Below are positions 25,144 through 32,563 of a DNA stretch of 35,251 nucleotides, piece after piece. Numbering within the stretch: the first letter of the stretch is position 1; each line of letters begins with the position of its first letter. The position numbers and the translations under genes are program-made. The DNA comes from Rhizobiaceae bacterium (lineage in GTDB: Bacteria > Pseudomonadota > Alphaproteobacteria > Rhizobiales > Rhizobiaceae): assembly GCA_030065115.1 (NCBI GenBank), contig JASJDO010000007.1, positions 1 to 35,251 of the forward strand, written 5' to 3'. The notes beneath the pieces are model-generated. The model saw only the letters and a program-made list of their open reading frames with translations. It made no database searches and was not told the DNA's origin.

Positions 25144-26505
25144 CTATTTTTTACCTGGCGTTCCGTCGAACTTCTTGTCTAGTGACGTCCAGCAATCAAT
25201 GTAATCGTCCTGCAAGGGCGCCTCCTTCGCTGCGAATTCAGTCAGGTGCTGTGGAAAGCGTGTCTCGAACATGAATGACATGGTGTTGGATAGATATTCA
25301 GGCTCAAGATCGGCGTTCGACGCCCCTTCAAAAGCGTTCTTGTCCGGTCCGTGGGGCAGCATGCAATTGTGCAGGCTCATCCCACCAGGCACAAATCCCT
25401 TCGGTTTGGCATCATAGACACCATAAATGTTGCCCATCAATTCCGACATAACATTTTTGTGGTACCACGGCGGGCGGAAGGTATTTTCCGCAACCATCCA
25501 ACGGTCCCTGAACAATACAAAGTCGATATTCGCAGTACCCTCCATGCCTGACGGCGCGGTAAGAACGGTGAATATGGAAGGATCCGGATGATCAAACAAA
25601 ATTGCACCAACCGGACAATAAGTTCGTAAATCGTATTTATACGGTGCGTAGTTGCCGTGCCATGCCACCACATCCAAAGGGCTATGCCCGATTTTGGTTT
25701 CATGGAACTGACCGCACCATTTAATCGTCAGCGTAGAGGGAACCTCACGGTCTTCAAAGGCAGCAACAGGTGTTTTAAAATCCCTCCTATTCGCCATGCA
25801 ATTGGCTCCAATGGGACCGCGGCCCGGAAGCTCAAATTTCTGACCGTAATTTTCACAGACAAAACCACGGCATGGCCCATCCAGAACTTCCACCCGGTAA
25901 ACCAAACCGCGGGGTATGACAGCGATTTCCTGCGGCTCGATGTCAATGACACCCAGTTCTGTACAAAATCGTAGCCGACCTTCTTGCGGCACAATCAGCA
26001 ATTCAGAATCCGCAGAATAGAAATAAGCATCCACCATGCTTTCGGTCACCAGATAAACGTGACTTGCCATGCCTGTTTGCGTGTTCACATCTCCCGCAGT
26101 GGTCATGGTGCGCATTCCGGTGAGCCATGTCAGGGACTCCTTGCTTGTTTCCACCGGATCCCAACGATACTGCCCGAGGGATGTTACATCTTCGATGACA
26201 TGAGGAGCCGATTTCCAATAAGGCATGTCGATGCGCTCAAAACGATGTGTATGCTTTACCGACGGGCGAATTCGATAGCACCATGTCCGCTCATTTTGAT
26301 GGCTTGGTGCGGTAAAGGCTGTGCCCGATAATTGTTCGCCATACAGACCATAATTACACTTTTGAGGGCTGTTCATGCCTTGTGGGAGTGCATCCGGCAA
26401 AGCTTCAGTTTCAAAATCGTTGCCAAATCCCGGCATATATTCGAGAGAGCTCCGACTTGAATCATTTTCGACATCAATCGTCTTAGAGGAGACATCAATA
26501 TTCAT
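25144..26505 (-). CDS. hmgA: Homogentisate 1,2-dioxygenase
   Basis: A 453-residue enzyme that opens the homogentisate ring to maleylacetoacetate using Fe2+ and O2. The iron ligands, by comparison with the human enzyme, are His349 and Glu355 ([14 protein letters not shown]) and His385 (LPHGPD), with the expected spacing. [19 protein letters not shown] and the [15 protein letters not shown] segment mark the N-terminal half. The ATG at 26505 is chosen because GAAAGGGACTATT precedes it. The frame extends to 26577, overlapping marR, but that extension covers the promoter and is rejected. It is the first gene of a six-gene operon and diverges from a MarR regulator, with an operator-like dyad in the promoter. 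Confidence 0.97.
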   Translation of the reverse strand: MNIDVSSKTIDVENDSSRSSLEYMPGFGNDFETEALPDALPQGMNSPQKCNYGLYGEQLSGTAFTAPSHQNERTWCYRIRPSVKHTHRFERIDMPYWKSAPHVIEDVTSLGQYRWDPVETSKESLTWLTGMRTMTTAGDVNTQTGMASHVYLVTESMVDAYFYSADSELLIVPQEGRLRFCTELGVIDIEPQEIAVIPRGLVYRVEVLDGPCRGFVCENYGQKFELPGRGPIGANCMANRRDFKTPVAAFEDREVPSTLTIKWCGQFHETKIGHSPLDVVAWHGNYAPYKYDLRTYCPVGAILFDHPDPSIFTVLTAPSGMEGTANIDFVLFRDRWMVAENTFRPPWYHKNVMSELMGNIYGVYDAKPKGFVPGGMSLHNCMLPHGPDKNAFEGASNADLEPEYLSNTMSFMFETRFPQHLTEFAAKEAPLQDDYIDCWTSLDKKFDGTPGKK

Positions 26506-26530
26506 AATAGTCCCTTTCGTAACTTTCCAA

Positions 26531-26559
26531 AATGTACTAGTTGCTTTTGTAACTAACAA
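26531..26559 (-). promoter_or_regulatory. hmgA operon promoter
   Basis: On the minus strand TTGTTA (26559-26554) and TACATT (26536-26531) are separated by exactly 17 nt. The predicted start near 26524 leaves a leader of about 19 nt to the hmgA ATG. The spacer is filled by a dyad, which suggests direct repression. Confidence 0.65.
26538..26555. promoter_or_regulatory. Putative MarR operator between hmgA and marR
   Basis: TAGTTGC-TTTT-GTAACTA is an 18-bp imperfect dyad: 7-bp arms with a single mismatch. It lies in the spacer of the predicted hmgA promoter and 20 nt before the marR start. It would suit a MarR dimer repressing both directions. A second GTAACTT half-site lies at 26519-26525. Confidence 0.55.
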
Positions 26560-26575
26560 GCGATAATTTCCATTC

Positions 26576-27010
26576 ATGGATCAGAAAAATTCTTTTGAAC
26601 TCACAGACTTCTTGCCTTACCTGCTCAATCAGGCGGCGGAAGTAACCAGCCGTGACTTTGAGCCATATTATAAGAAGAAATACGGCATGTTGCGTACAGA
26701 ATGGCGAGTACTGTTTCATCTGGGTCAATACGGCACCCTAACCGCGAAAGACATCTGCCAACGCGCACGAATTCACAAGACCAAGGTCAGTCGCGCAGTC
26801 CATGCACTTGAACAGAAACGCTACCTGAGTCGCGAGCAACTTCCCGATGATCGTCGTCATGAGAAGCTGGATTTAACCCGATCAGGACAACGGGTGTTCA
26901 AGGACCTTGAAACTGAGGCCCAGAATTTTGATCGGCAGATGATGACGAGTTTCACTGAGGAAGAGTATCAAATGTTCCGCTCTCTTCTGGCCCGTGTGGC
27001 GAAACTCTAG
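26576..27010 (+). CDS. MarR family transcriptional regulator
   Basis: A 144-residue MarR-type winged-helix repressor. The core reads [22 protein letters not shown], and the recognition region [21 protein letters not shown] is followed by the wing [20 protein letters not shown]. It is divergent from hmgA with a 70-nt gap that holds the hmgA promoter and a dyad, so it very likely controls the homogentisate operon, with homogentisate or an upstream phenolic as inducer (inference). No ribosome site precedes the ATG. A TTGCTT (26541) and TAATTT (26564) pair with 17-nt spacing would start transcription about at the ATG, suggesting a leaderless message. Confidence 0.9.
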   Translation: MDQKNSFELTDFLPYLLNQAAEVTSRDFEPYYKKKYGMLRTEWRVLFHLGQYGTLTAKDICQRARIHKTKVSRAVHALEQKRYLSREQLPDDRRHEKLDLTRSGQRVFKDLETEAQNFDRQMMTSFTEEEYQMFRSLLARVAKL

Positions 27011-27250
27011 GCACATGATTGCTCTGATGTTGTCTTCCTTCTTTCGGGATACCCAAAGAATTTCTTTATCATAGAATTCCAGAAATCTTTTGCGCCAAGA
27101 AAGGTTAGACAACTCATTTGGTTGGGTGAAACCAATTGCTAGAAGATCTGTCATTCAACTCAGCAAAACTGAAAACGGAAAATGTATTCCGATGCATTCC
27201 GACATGTTGGGCGGATATAGTTCTGAGATATTTCGAAAGCATTCTTGAAA

Positions 27251-27280
27251 CACCGGCCCGCGAAATACCGCAGCCCGGTG
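27251..27280 (-). terminator. Putative terminator hairpin after the GMC dehydrogenase gene
   Basis: On the minus strand CACCGG-G-CTGCG, loop GTATTT, CGCGG-G-CCGGTG folds as an 11-bp interrupted stem starting 10 nt after the dehydrogenase stop. Only TTT follows, so it is a weak intrinsic terminator or an mRNA-stabilising hairpin. Confidence 0.5.
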
Positions 27281-27290
27281 CTTCATATTT

Positions 27291-28862
27291 CTAAAGGTTT
27301 CCTGCAGCCATTTCTGACGCAAGATGGTCCGCCTGACGGATCGCCAAGGCGACAATCGTCAATGTGGGATTCTCTGCAGCACCTGTTGTGAACACACTGC
27401 CATCCGAAACGTATAGGTTCGGGATATCATGCGTCCGTCCCCATTTGTTTACCACGCCATCACGCGGGTTTTCTGACATCCTGTTGGTGCCAAGGTTGTG
27501 TGTGGATGGATATGGCGGCGTCGGGAAGGTTCGGGTTGCTCCAACAGCATCATAGACCGCCTGCCCTTGCTGATATGCATGATTGCGCATGGCAATGTCA
27601 TTCGGATGATCATCAAAATGCACATTCACAACCGGCAAACCATATTTGTCCTTCACATCATTGTTGAGGGTAACACGGTTGGTTTCCTGGGGCATGTCTT
27701 CACCCACGAGCCACATACCAGCCATGTTTTCATACATGTCCAATGCAGTTGTAAACTCGCGACCCCAGGCACCCGGATCAAGGAACGCAGCCATAAACGG
27801 TAATCCAAGTGCCAGTGTTTCCATCTCGTAGCCGCCCACGAACCCACGGCTCGGGTCATGTCTGGACTCATCCGTGATAATTCCAGCCATGGTGGTTCCA
27901 CGCCACATTTTCACAGGCTTGTCGAACACGGCATAAACGGAGCCGGTCATGTGCCGCATGTAGTTGCGCCCAACTTGACCCGAAGAGTTAGCCAGACCAT
28001 CTGGGAACATGCTGGACGCTGAATTGAGCAACAGACGTGGGCTCTCAAAGGAGTTACCAGCAACACAAACGACACGTGCCTTCTGCATTTGCAAATTGCC
28101 GTCCTTGTCGAAATACTCGACACCGGTCACCTTACCTTCGTCATTGTGAAGAATGCGTGCAACATGCGATTCTGGACGGACTTCCAGATTTCCGGTTGCC
28201 TCCCCTTCCTCAATGTCGTGATAGCCTGCTGACCATTTTGCACCCCACTTGCAACCCTGGAAGCAAAAGCCGGTTTGCTGACACATCGTGCGATCGGTAT
28301 TATCACTCGAAGAAATTGCCATTCTGCCGGTATGAACGTCCTTGTATCCAAGGGACTTCGCACCTGCTTCAAACACCTTATAGTTGTTGTTGCCAGGCAG
28401 GCCTGGACGGTTACCGGTTCGCGTCACATGCAATTTGTCCTCTGCCTTTGTGTACCAGGGATCCATTTCCGCCGCATCAATCGGCCAGTCCAGAAGGCTC
28501 GCGCCCTGAACATTGCCATAGGTTGTTGCAGCCTTCCATTCATGGTCCTGAAACCGTAAGGAAGCCCCCGCCCAGTGCTGGGTAGTCCCACCAACCGACT
28601 TTACGATCCATGCGGGAAGTCCGGAAAAGTCCTTGGCAACGCGCCAGTCGCCCGAGGTAGTTCTGGGATCAAGCCAGGCCAACTGGCCGAAACTGTCCCA
28701 TTCATCGTTGATGAAATCTTGCGGTGTGTGTCTTCCACCTGCTTCTAGCGCAACGACGCTGACGCCTTTCTGGGCGAGTTCGTTCGACAGAACACCGCCA
28801 CCGGCGCCTGTTCCGATTACCACGACAACACTGTCGTCATTCTTGTCAAATGGTGCAGCCAT
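27291..28862 (-). CDS. GMC-type FAD dehydrogenase, catalytic subunit (FAD-GDH/gluconate dehydrogenase-like)
   Basis: A 523-residue GMC oxidoreductase. The FAD motif is GTGAGGG (17-23). GGTTQHWAGA (91-100) and HNLGTNRMS (His455 the likely catalytic base) follow, with a C-terminal TGAAENPTLTIVALA. Cys194-x5-Cys200-x3-Cys204 matches the cysteine spacing that binds the [3Fe-4S] cluster in the Burkholderia FAD-glucose dehydrogenase alpha subunit, as I recall it. It has no signal peptide and would be exported with the Tat small subunit encoded just upstream (15-nt gap). The sugar or sugar-acid substrate is unknown. The expected multihaem cytochrome c subunit gene is not in the window. GGGGAGGA precedes the ATG. 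Confidence 0.9.
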   Translation of the reverse strand: MAAPFDKNDDSVVVVIGTGAGGGVLSNELAQKGVSVVALEAGGRHTPQDFINDEWDSFGQLAWLDPRTTSGDWRVAKDFSGLPAWIVKSVGGTTQHWAGASLRFQDHEWKAATTYGNVQGASLLDWPIDAAEMDPWYTKAEDKLHVTRTGNRPGLPGNNNYKVFEAGAKSLGYKDVHTGRMAISSSDNTDRTMCQQTGFCFQGCKWGAKWSAGYHDIEEGEATGNLEVRPESHVARILHNDEGKVTGVEYFDKDGNLQMQKARVVCVAGNSFESPRLLLNSASSMFPDGLANSSGQVGRNYMRHMTGSVYAVFDKPVKMWRGTTMAGIITDESRHDPSRGFVGGYEMETLALGLPFMAAFLDPGAWGREFTTALDMYENMAGMWLVGEDMPQETNRVTLNNDVKDKYGLPVVNVHFDDHPNDIAMRNHAYQQGQAVYDAVGATRTFPTPPYPSTHNLGTNRMSENPRDGVVNKWGRTHDIPNLYVSDGSVFTTGAAENPTLTIVALAIRQADHLASEMAAGNL

Positions 28863-28877
28863 TTTCGTGTCCTCCCC

Positions 28878-29402
28878 TTAAATCCAGTTAATGTCGTTAA
28901 AGCCGCGATCGATGTAGCCACCTTTTGAGAAGCTTTCACCTTCGTAGCCAAAGAGTGGCCATACGGCTTTTTGATTGTACAATCCCGTGACAAGGCCGCC
29001 CCGGACGGTTTGGAAAAACGGGCTGTCTTCCATGCCCCGCAAAATGTCCACGCGGTCTCGTTCCCAGCCAGCGCCCACGTAACTTGAATGCCCTTTACCG
29101 ACAGCAGCAGCATTCAGCGCTGCGATACCGGCTTCAACCGTATCCTTGCTGTCTGCGGAATCGTAACCTTTTACCGCTGCAGCGTAGAACTCGTCTCCCA
29201 CATGGTCATGGGGATAGATATCACGTGCCATCTGGATGAGTGTCGCCATGGTTTCCGGCTTGAGATGCTGTACTTCCAGCGCCCAACTGGCTGTTGGACT
29301 TGCAACGAACCCGGCGCCTACAACAAATGCCGCCCCAAGGGCCGCACTTCCTGACAACAACTGTCGCCGGGTCATGCTTACAACAGATTTTTCTTTCTTC
29401 AT
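28878..29402 (-). CDS. Gluconate 2-dehydrogenase subunit 3-type small subunit (Tat)
   Basis: A 174-residue protein of the gluconate 2-dehydrogenase subunit 3 family (PF13618). The N-terminus has a twin-arginine signal: TRRQLLSGSAALGAAF, then a hydrophobic stretch ending at an Ala-rich SWALE near residue 42. The mature part contains MARDIYPHDHVGDEFYAAAV and a late FGYEGESFSKGGY, both typical. In the FAD-glucose, gluconate and sorbitol dehydrogenases this subunit carries the folded GMC subunit out through Tat. Length and order (small subunit then GMC) fit those operons. A strong AGGAGGAAATT site precedes the ATG. A VOC-family gene lies 34 nt upstream. Confidence 0.92.
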   Translation of the reverse strand: MKKEKSVVSMTRRQLLSGSAALGAAFVVGAGFVASPTASWALEVQHLKPETMATLIQMARDIYPHDHVGDEFYAAAVKGYDSADSKDTVEAGIAALNAAAVGKGHSSYVGAGWERDRVDILRGMEDSPFFQTVRGGLVTGLYNQKAVWPLFGYEGESFSKGGYIDRGFNDINWI

Positions 29403-29436
29403 AATTTCCTCCTAGTCACTTTTTTCTCTCCCTCTC

Positions 29437-29832
29437 CTACTGATACCGGCCATGGCGCTGCATGACCTCGATCTCATATCCGTCCGGGTCCTGAACAAAG
29501 AAAAACTTCGCCAGCAATGCGCCGTCGCGATTGAACTCAACAATTTTTCTTGGGTTAAGGCCTGCCTCTTGAAAACGGACATGCTCGCTATCGAGGTCTT
29601 CCACCACAACAGCCAAATGACCATATCCGTTGCCAAGATCGTATGGCTCCGTCTGATCCTTGTTGATCGTCAGCTCGACTTCGAAATCAGCTTCTGCATT
29701 CCTCAGGTAAACCAGTGTGAAACTGTCAAAATCGAGACGTGTATCGATATCCAGATCAAATGCAGTCTTGTAGAAATTGACCGAACGCTCTTCATCAAGC
29801 ACGCGGATCATGGTGTGAACTGACTTTGCCAA
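29437..29832 (-). CDS. VOC/glyoxalase I-like protein
   Basis: A 131-residue vicinal oxygen chelate protein resembling lactoylglutathione lyase (GloA). The GloA-type metal ligands appear conserved: His6, Glu53 (EVELTI), His72 (GHLAVVV) and Glu122 (DPDGYEIEVM). Glyoxalase activity is likely, but substrates in this superfamily vary. The start is a TTG at 29832 after AAGGGAGAGAGAAGC, since no upstream ATG is in frame and Met8 would remove the first metal ligand. It is the first gene of a minus-strand unit with the small subunit and GMC dehydrogenase. Removal of a reactive dicarbonyl from sugar oxidation would be a reasonable role (inference). Confidence 0.88.
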   Translation of the reverse strand: MAKSVHTMIRVLDEERSVNFYKTAFDLDIDTRLDFDSFTLVYLRNAEADFEVELTINKDQTEPYDLGNGYGHLAVVVEDLDSEHVRFQEAGLNPRKIVEFNRDGALLAKFFFVQDPDGYEIEVMQRHGRYQ

Positions 29833-29939
29833 GCTTCTCTCTCCCTTTGTTTTTACTGGGAGGATACCCGCTTTGGCATTTGGACTGGTAGTAAGCGACT
29901 ACTACACTTGGATAATTACGAGACTGGTACCAAAGCTTT

Positions 29940-30251
29940 CTAAGCCACTTGGGCTTCGATTTTCAGGGCTGCAATACGGTCAGAATTGCCACGTACTTCT
30001 TCAACATAAGTGAGACAGGCGCACCTTAGTAAAGAAGCGAAGTTTTGCACCTCTCCCCTGAGGTCCAGCACTTCATCGTGTAACGTGGTCAAGAATTTGC
30101 TTAGTGCCATTCCCTGTGCGGCTGAAACTTCTTCGAGTATTTCCCAATAAGCGGTCTCAAGTCTTACACTCGTGACATGGCCTCCAAGGCGGATGGATCG
30201 GGTCTCTCCTGAATATCTTTCAGGGGCCTGACCTGCAAATATCTGACACAT
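29940..30251 (-). CDS. Ribbon-helix-helix domain protein (RHH_4-like)
   Basis: A 103-residue protein from the ATG at 30251, which follows CTGGAGGAGAAAAT. The frame extends upstream to 30335, but that part lacks a ribosome site and covers the promoter. After MCQIFAGQAPERYSGETRSI comes RLGGHVTSVRLETAYWEIL, the strand-helix start of a ribbon-helix-helix fold, then SKFLTTLHDEVL. This matches the PF13467-type family found in alphaproteobacteria and often near catabolic genes. DNA binding is expected from the fold, but a target is unknown. It precedes the VOC gene on the same strand with a 107-nt gap and may regulate it. Confidence 0.8.
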   Translation of the reverse strand: MCQIFAGQAPERYSGETRSIRLGGHVTSVRLETAYWEILEEVSAAQGMALSKFLTTLHDEVLDLRGEVQNFASLLRCACLTYVEEVRGNSDRIAALKIEAQVA

Positions 30252-30270
30252 ATTTTCTCCTCCAGACCTA

Positions 30271-30298
30271 AAAGTAAAATATGGGATCGAGTTTTTGT
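30271..30298 (-). promoter_or_regulatory. Promoter of the ribbon-helix-helix gene
   Basis: On the minus strand a consensus TTGACA (30298-30293) and TTTTAC (30276-30271) are 16 nt apart. The predicted start lies about 14 nt before the ATG and leaves room for the GGAGGAG site. The -10 is poor, so the call is moderate. Confidence 0.45.
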
Positions 30299-30396
30299 CA
30301 AATTTCTTCGGCCTCACGTCGCCTAACTTCGCCATTCGATTGGCAGCGCAAGCGGCAAGTCCAAGTGTATAATGGTAGTCACCGCTTCCTATTCCA

Positions 30397-31293
30397 TCAC
30401 TTCAATGCCGGTAAACTGCGTAGTCTTTCTCGTGCCAAATCAAGGAAACTGCGGATTTTTGTCGGCACCCGTCTTCCTTCGTTGTGAACGAGATGAATGG
30501 GCAGCGGTTCGGGTTCAAAATCGTCGAGCACACATTCCAATTGCCCTGAAAGCAAGTCTGGACCGACTTGATATGACAAGACTCGTGTCAAACCCCACCC
30601 TGATCGCGCTAGTGACACAGCAGTTGCCACGCTGGAAACGGATAATTTCGGTGTCAACTTTAAGAGTATTTCTTCTTTTTTGCCAAATCGCCACTCAACC
30701 TTGGGTGCGACGGTGGTCGCAGCAACAAGGCGATGATGCTTCAGATCACCTGATTCTTTAGGTCTGCCATGCCGCTCAAAATATTCAGGAGAGCCGCAGA
30801 TCACACGACGAACTTCTCCAACCTTCAATGCCATCAGTCCTGATGATGTAAGCGGTCCAATCCTCACGCCAATATCCAACCCTTCTTCGGCGAGATTGAC
30901 AACACGGTCTACCGCCAGCAAACGCGCACTTACCTCGGGATAAAGATCGAGATATTCAGCCAGAATAGGCGCGACATATATGCGACCAAACTCCACCGGC
31001 GCAGTCAGTCGGAGGACACCTTTTGGCGTACCAATGGTGCCTGAGACACCATCATTCGCCGCTTCCAGATCTGTCAAAATAGTTCGCACTTCGTCCAGAT
31101 AAGTTCTGCCAACATCGGTTAGTCGTACAACTCGTGTTGTTCGAATGAACAGTCGGGCACCCAAACGCTCTTCTAATTCATTGATACCTCTTGTGGCAGA
31201 GGGAGCACTAATACCCATTGTTCGTGCGCCACCAGAAAAGCTCTCAGCTTCGGCAACCGCCACAAATATTTCCAATGCATTCAACCTGTCCAT
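30397..31293 (-). CDS. LysR family transcriptional regulator
   Basis: A 298-residue LysR-type regulator. The N-terminal winged helix-turn-helix (about 1-60) reads MDRLNALEIFVAVAEAESFS, then the recognition-helix region SAPSATRGINELEERLGARLF. The effector domain (about 90-290) follows the type I periplasmic-binding fold, with GVLRLTAPVEFGR at its start. It belongs to the DsdA/AaeR-like subgroup that often regulates a divergent operon. It is divergent from the DUF1348-GST-flavoprotein operon, and the 113-nt gap holds a perfect T-N11-A dyad. It probably activates that operon in response to an electrophile or aromatic inducer (inference). Confidence 0.93.
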   Translation of the reverse strand: MDRLNALEIFVAVAEAESFSGGARTMGISAPSATRGINELEERLGARLFIRTTRVVRLTDVGRTYLDEVRTILTDLEAANDGVSGTIGTPKGVLRLTAPVEFGRIYVAPILAEYLDLYPEVSARLLAVDRVVNLAEEGLDIGVRIGPLTSSGLMALKVGEVRRVICGSPEYFERHGRPKESGDLKHHRLVAATTVAPKVEWRFGKKEEILLKLTPKLSVSSVATAVSLARSGWGLTRVLSYQVGPDLLSGQLECVLDDFEPEPLPIHLVHNEGRRVPTKIRSFLDLARERLRSLPALK

Positions 31294-31318
31294 AATGCCG
31301 ATTAATAATTACAGAAAA

Positions 31319-31335
31319 TGAAATAATCAATTTCA
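31319..31335. promoter_or_regulatory. Inverted repeat next to lysR
   Basis: TGAAAT-AATCA-ATTTCA has perfect 6-bp arms with a 5-nt spacer, 26 nt upstream of the lysR start. It may be an autoregulatory half of the LysR site or an AT-rich promoter element. Confidence 0.35.
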
Positions 31336-31341
31336 AATCAA

Positions 31342-31366
31342 CAGTATTATTGTTTTCAGAATACTG
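31342..31366. promoter_or_regulatory. Putative LysR recognition site (T-N11-A dyad)
   Basis: CAGTATT-N11-AATACTG has perfect 7-bp arms with an 11-nt spacer, the classic LysR-box geometry. It is centred about 53 nt upstream of the DUF1348 start and 61 nt upstream of the lysR start, as expected for a regulator binding between divergent units. Confidence 0.65.
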
Positions 31367-31406
31367 ATTTATCTTGAAGCCCATCGAAATCAGAAAGTAG
31401 CAGCCT

Positions 31407-31883
31407 ATGACTACCGAAGCGCCTCGACATCCACTGCCACCCTTCACCCGAGAAACCGCAATTGAAAAGGTTCGATTGGCTGAAGACGGTTGGAATGGAC
31501 GTAATCCCGAGAAAGTGGCGCTCGCATACACGCCGGACAGCAAGTGGCGCAACCGGGTCGAATTTCCACAAGGCCGCGAGGAAATTGAAGGATTTCTGAA
31601 ACGAAAGTGGACCAGAGAGCTGGACTATCGCCTGATAAAGGAGCTTTGGGCGTTCACAGATAACCGCATCGCTGTGCGGTACGCTTATGAATATCATGAT
31701 GATAGTGGCAACTGGTTTCGGGCCTATGGCAACGAAAACTGGGAATTTGATGAGAACGGTTTCATGGCCTCCCGTCATGCCAGCATAAACGAACATCCAA
31801 TTAGCGAAGAAGACCGCAAATTCCGTTGGAAAGCAGGTCGCCGCCCCGATGATCACCCCGGTCTCAGCGATCTGGGCCTCTAA
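31407..31883 (+). CDS. DUF1348 / NTF2-like family protein
   Basis: A 158-residue single-domain protein of the DUF1348 family, an NTF2-like alpha-beta cone. Characteristic stretches are [21 protein letters not shown], then the [16 protein letters not shown] region, [19 protein letters not shown] and RASINEHPI. Function is unknown; the fold often makes a small-molecule pocket. It is the first gene of a probable operon with a glutathione transferase (28-nt gap) and a two-domain flavoprotein, divergent from a LysR gene. The pocket may bind the compound handled by that operon (inference). Confidence 0.9.
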   Translation: MTTEAPRHPLPPFTRETAIEKVRLAEDGWNGRNPEKVALAYTPDSKWRNRVEFPQGREEIEGFLKRKWTRELDYRLIKELWAFTDNRIAVRYAYEYHDDSGNWFRAYGNENWEFDENGFMASRHASINEHPISEEDRKFRWKAGRRPDDHPGLSDLGL

Positions 31884-31911
31884 CACTTCAAAAACGAAAC
31901 TGGAAAAGACT

Positions 31912-32538
31912 ATGACCCAACCCATCAAACTGTACCGCAATCCGAAGTCCGGCCATTGTCACCGGGCAGAACTCATGCTTGCGTTCCTCGGCTTGCCGTA
32001 TGAGCCGGTAGATCTCGACATGGCAAACGGCGCTCACAAGGCAGATGATTACCTGAAAATCAGTCCCTTTGGTCTTGTTCCTGCCATTGATGATGGCGGC
32101 TATACGCTTGCAGACAGCAATGCGATTTTGACTTATCTGGCGCATCAATATGCAAGTGGCACACATTGGATACCTTCTGACCCCAAAGATGCCGCGGAAG
32201 TACAACGTTGGCTCACCATCGCTGCTGACAACATCTATTCAGGCCCGTGTGCCGCTCGATTGGTAAAAGTTTTTGGCACATCCCATGACCATGCTGCGGC
32301 AGTAACAAAGGCTCATGACCTGTTTAAAGTTATGGATGCCCACCTTGTTGATCGCGATTGGCTCGCCACCAATGAAATTACGATCGCAGATGTGGCTGGC
32401 TACAGCTATATCGCTCACGCGCCCGAAGGTGGTGTTGATCTTAAAGCCTATCCAAATATCCGTGCATGGCTTCATCGGATCGAAGGGCAATCGGGATTTG
32501 TTCGGATGGCAAAATCTCCCATTGCAGAGCTAGCTTAA
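31912..32538 (+). CDS. Glutathione S-transferase family protein
   Basis: A 208-residue cytosolic glutathione transferase. The N-terminal thioredoxin-like domain (about 4-80) begins IKLYRNPKSGHCHRAELML, keeps the cis-Pro in GLVPAI, and has the glutathione-contacting Asp68-Ser69 in LADSNAILTYLA. The helical C-terminal domain has TIADVAGYSYIAHAPEGG, which includes the N-capping motif. The ATG at 31912 follows CTGGAAAAGACT. A longer frame from 31849 overlaps the end of DUF1348 and is rejected. It sits between DUF1348 and the flavoprotein gene, suggesting handling of an electrophile or thiol conjugate. It could also have isomerase or peroxidase activity. Confidence 0.92.
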   Translation: MTQPIKLYRNPKSGHCHRAELMLAFLGLPYEPVDLDMANGAHKADDYLKISPFGLVPAIDDGGYTLADSNAILTYLAHQYASGTHWIPSDPKDAAEVQRWLTIAADNIYSGPCAARLVKVFGTSHDHAAAVTKAHDLFKVMDAHLVDRDWLATNEITIADVAGYSYIAHAPEGGVDLKAYPNIRAWLHRIEGQSGFVRMAKSPIAELA

Positions 32539-32563
32539 CTCTGTTGTTGATGGAGCCCGAACA

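Noticed and set aside
26506-26577. Longer HmgA beginning at 26577
   Set aside because: It overlaps the marR start and the promoter dyad, while the ATG at 26505 has a good ribosome site and fits the family.
26882-27154. Minus-strand 90-codon frame at the end of marR
   Set aside because: It is mostly antisense to marR, lacks a ribosome site and shows no recognisable domain. The 280-nt gap after marR holds only a hairpin for the convergent gene.
27155-27355. Minus-strand 66-codon frame overlapping the dehydrogenase end
   Set aside because: It overlaps the GMC coding region and terminator hairpin in another frame and has no family features.
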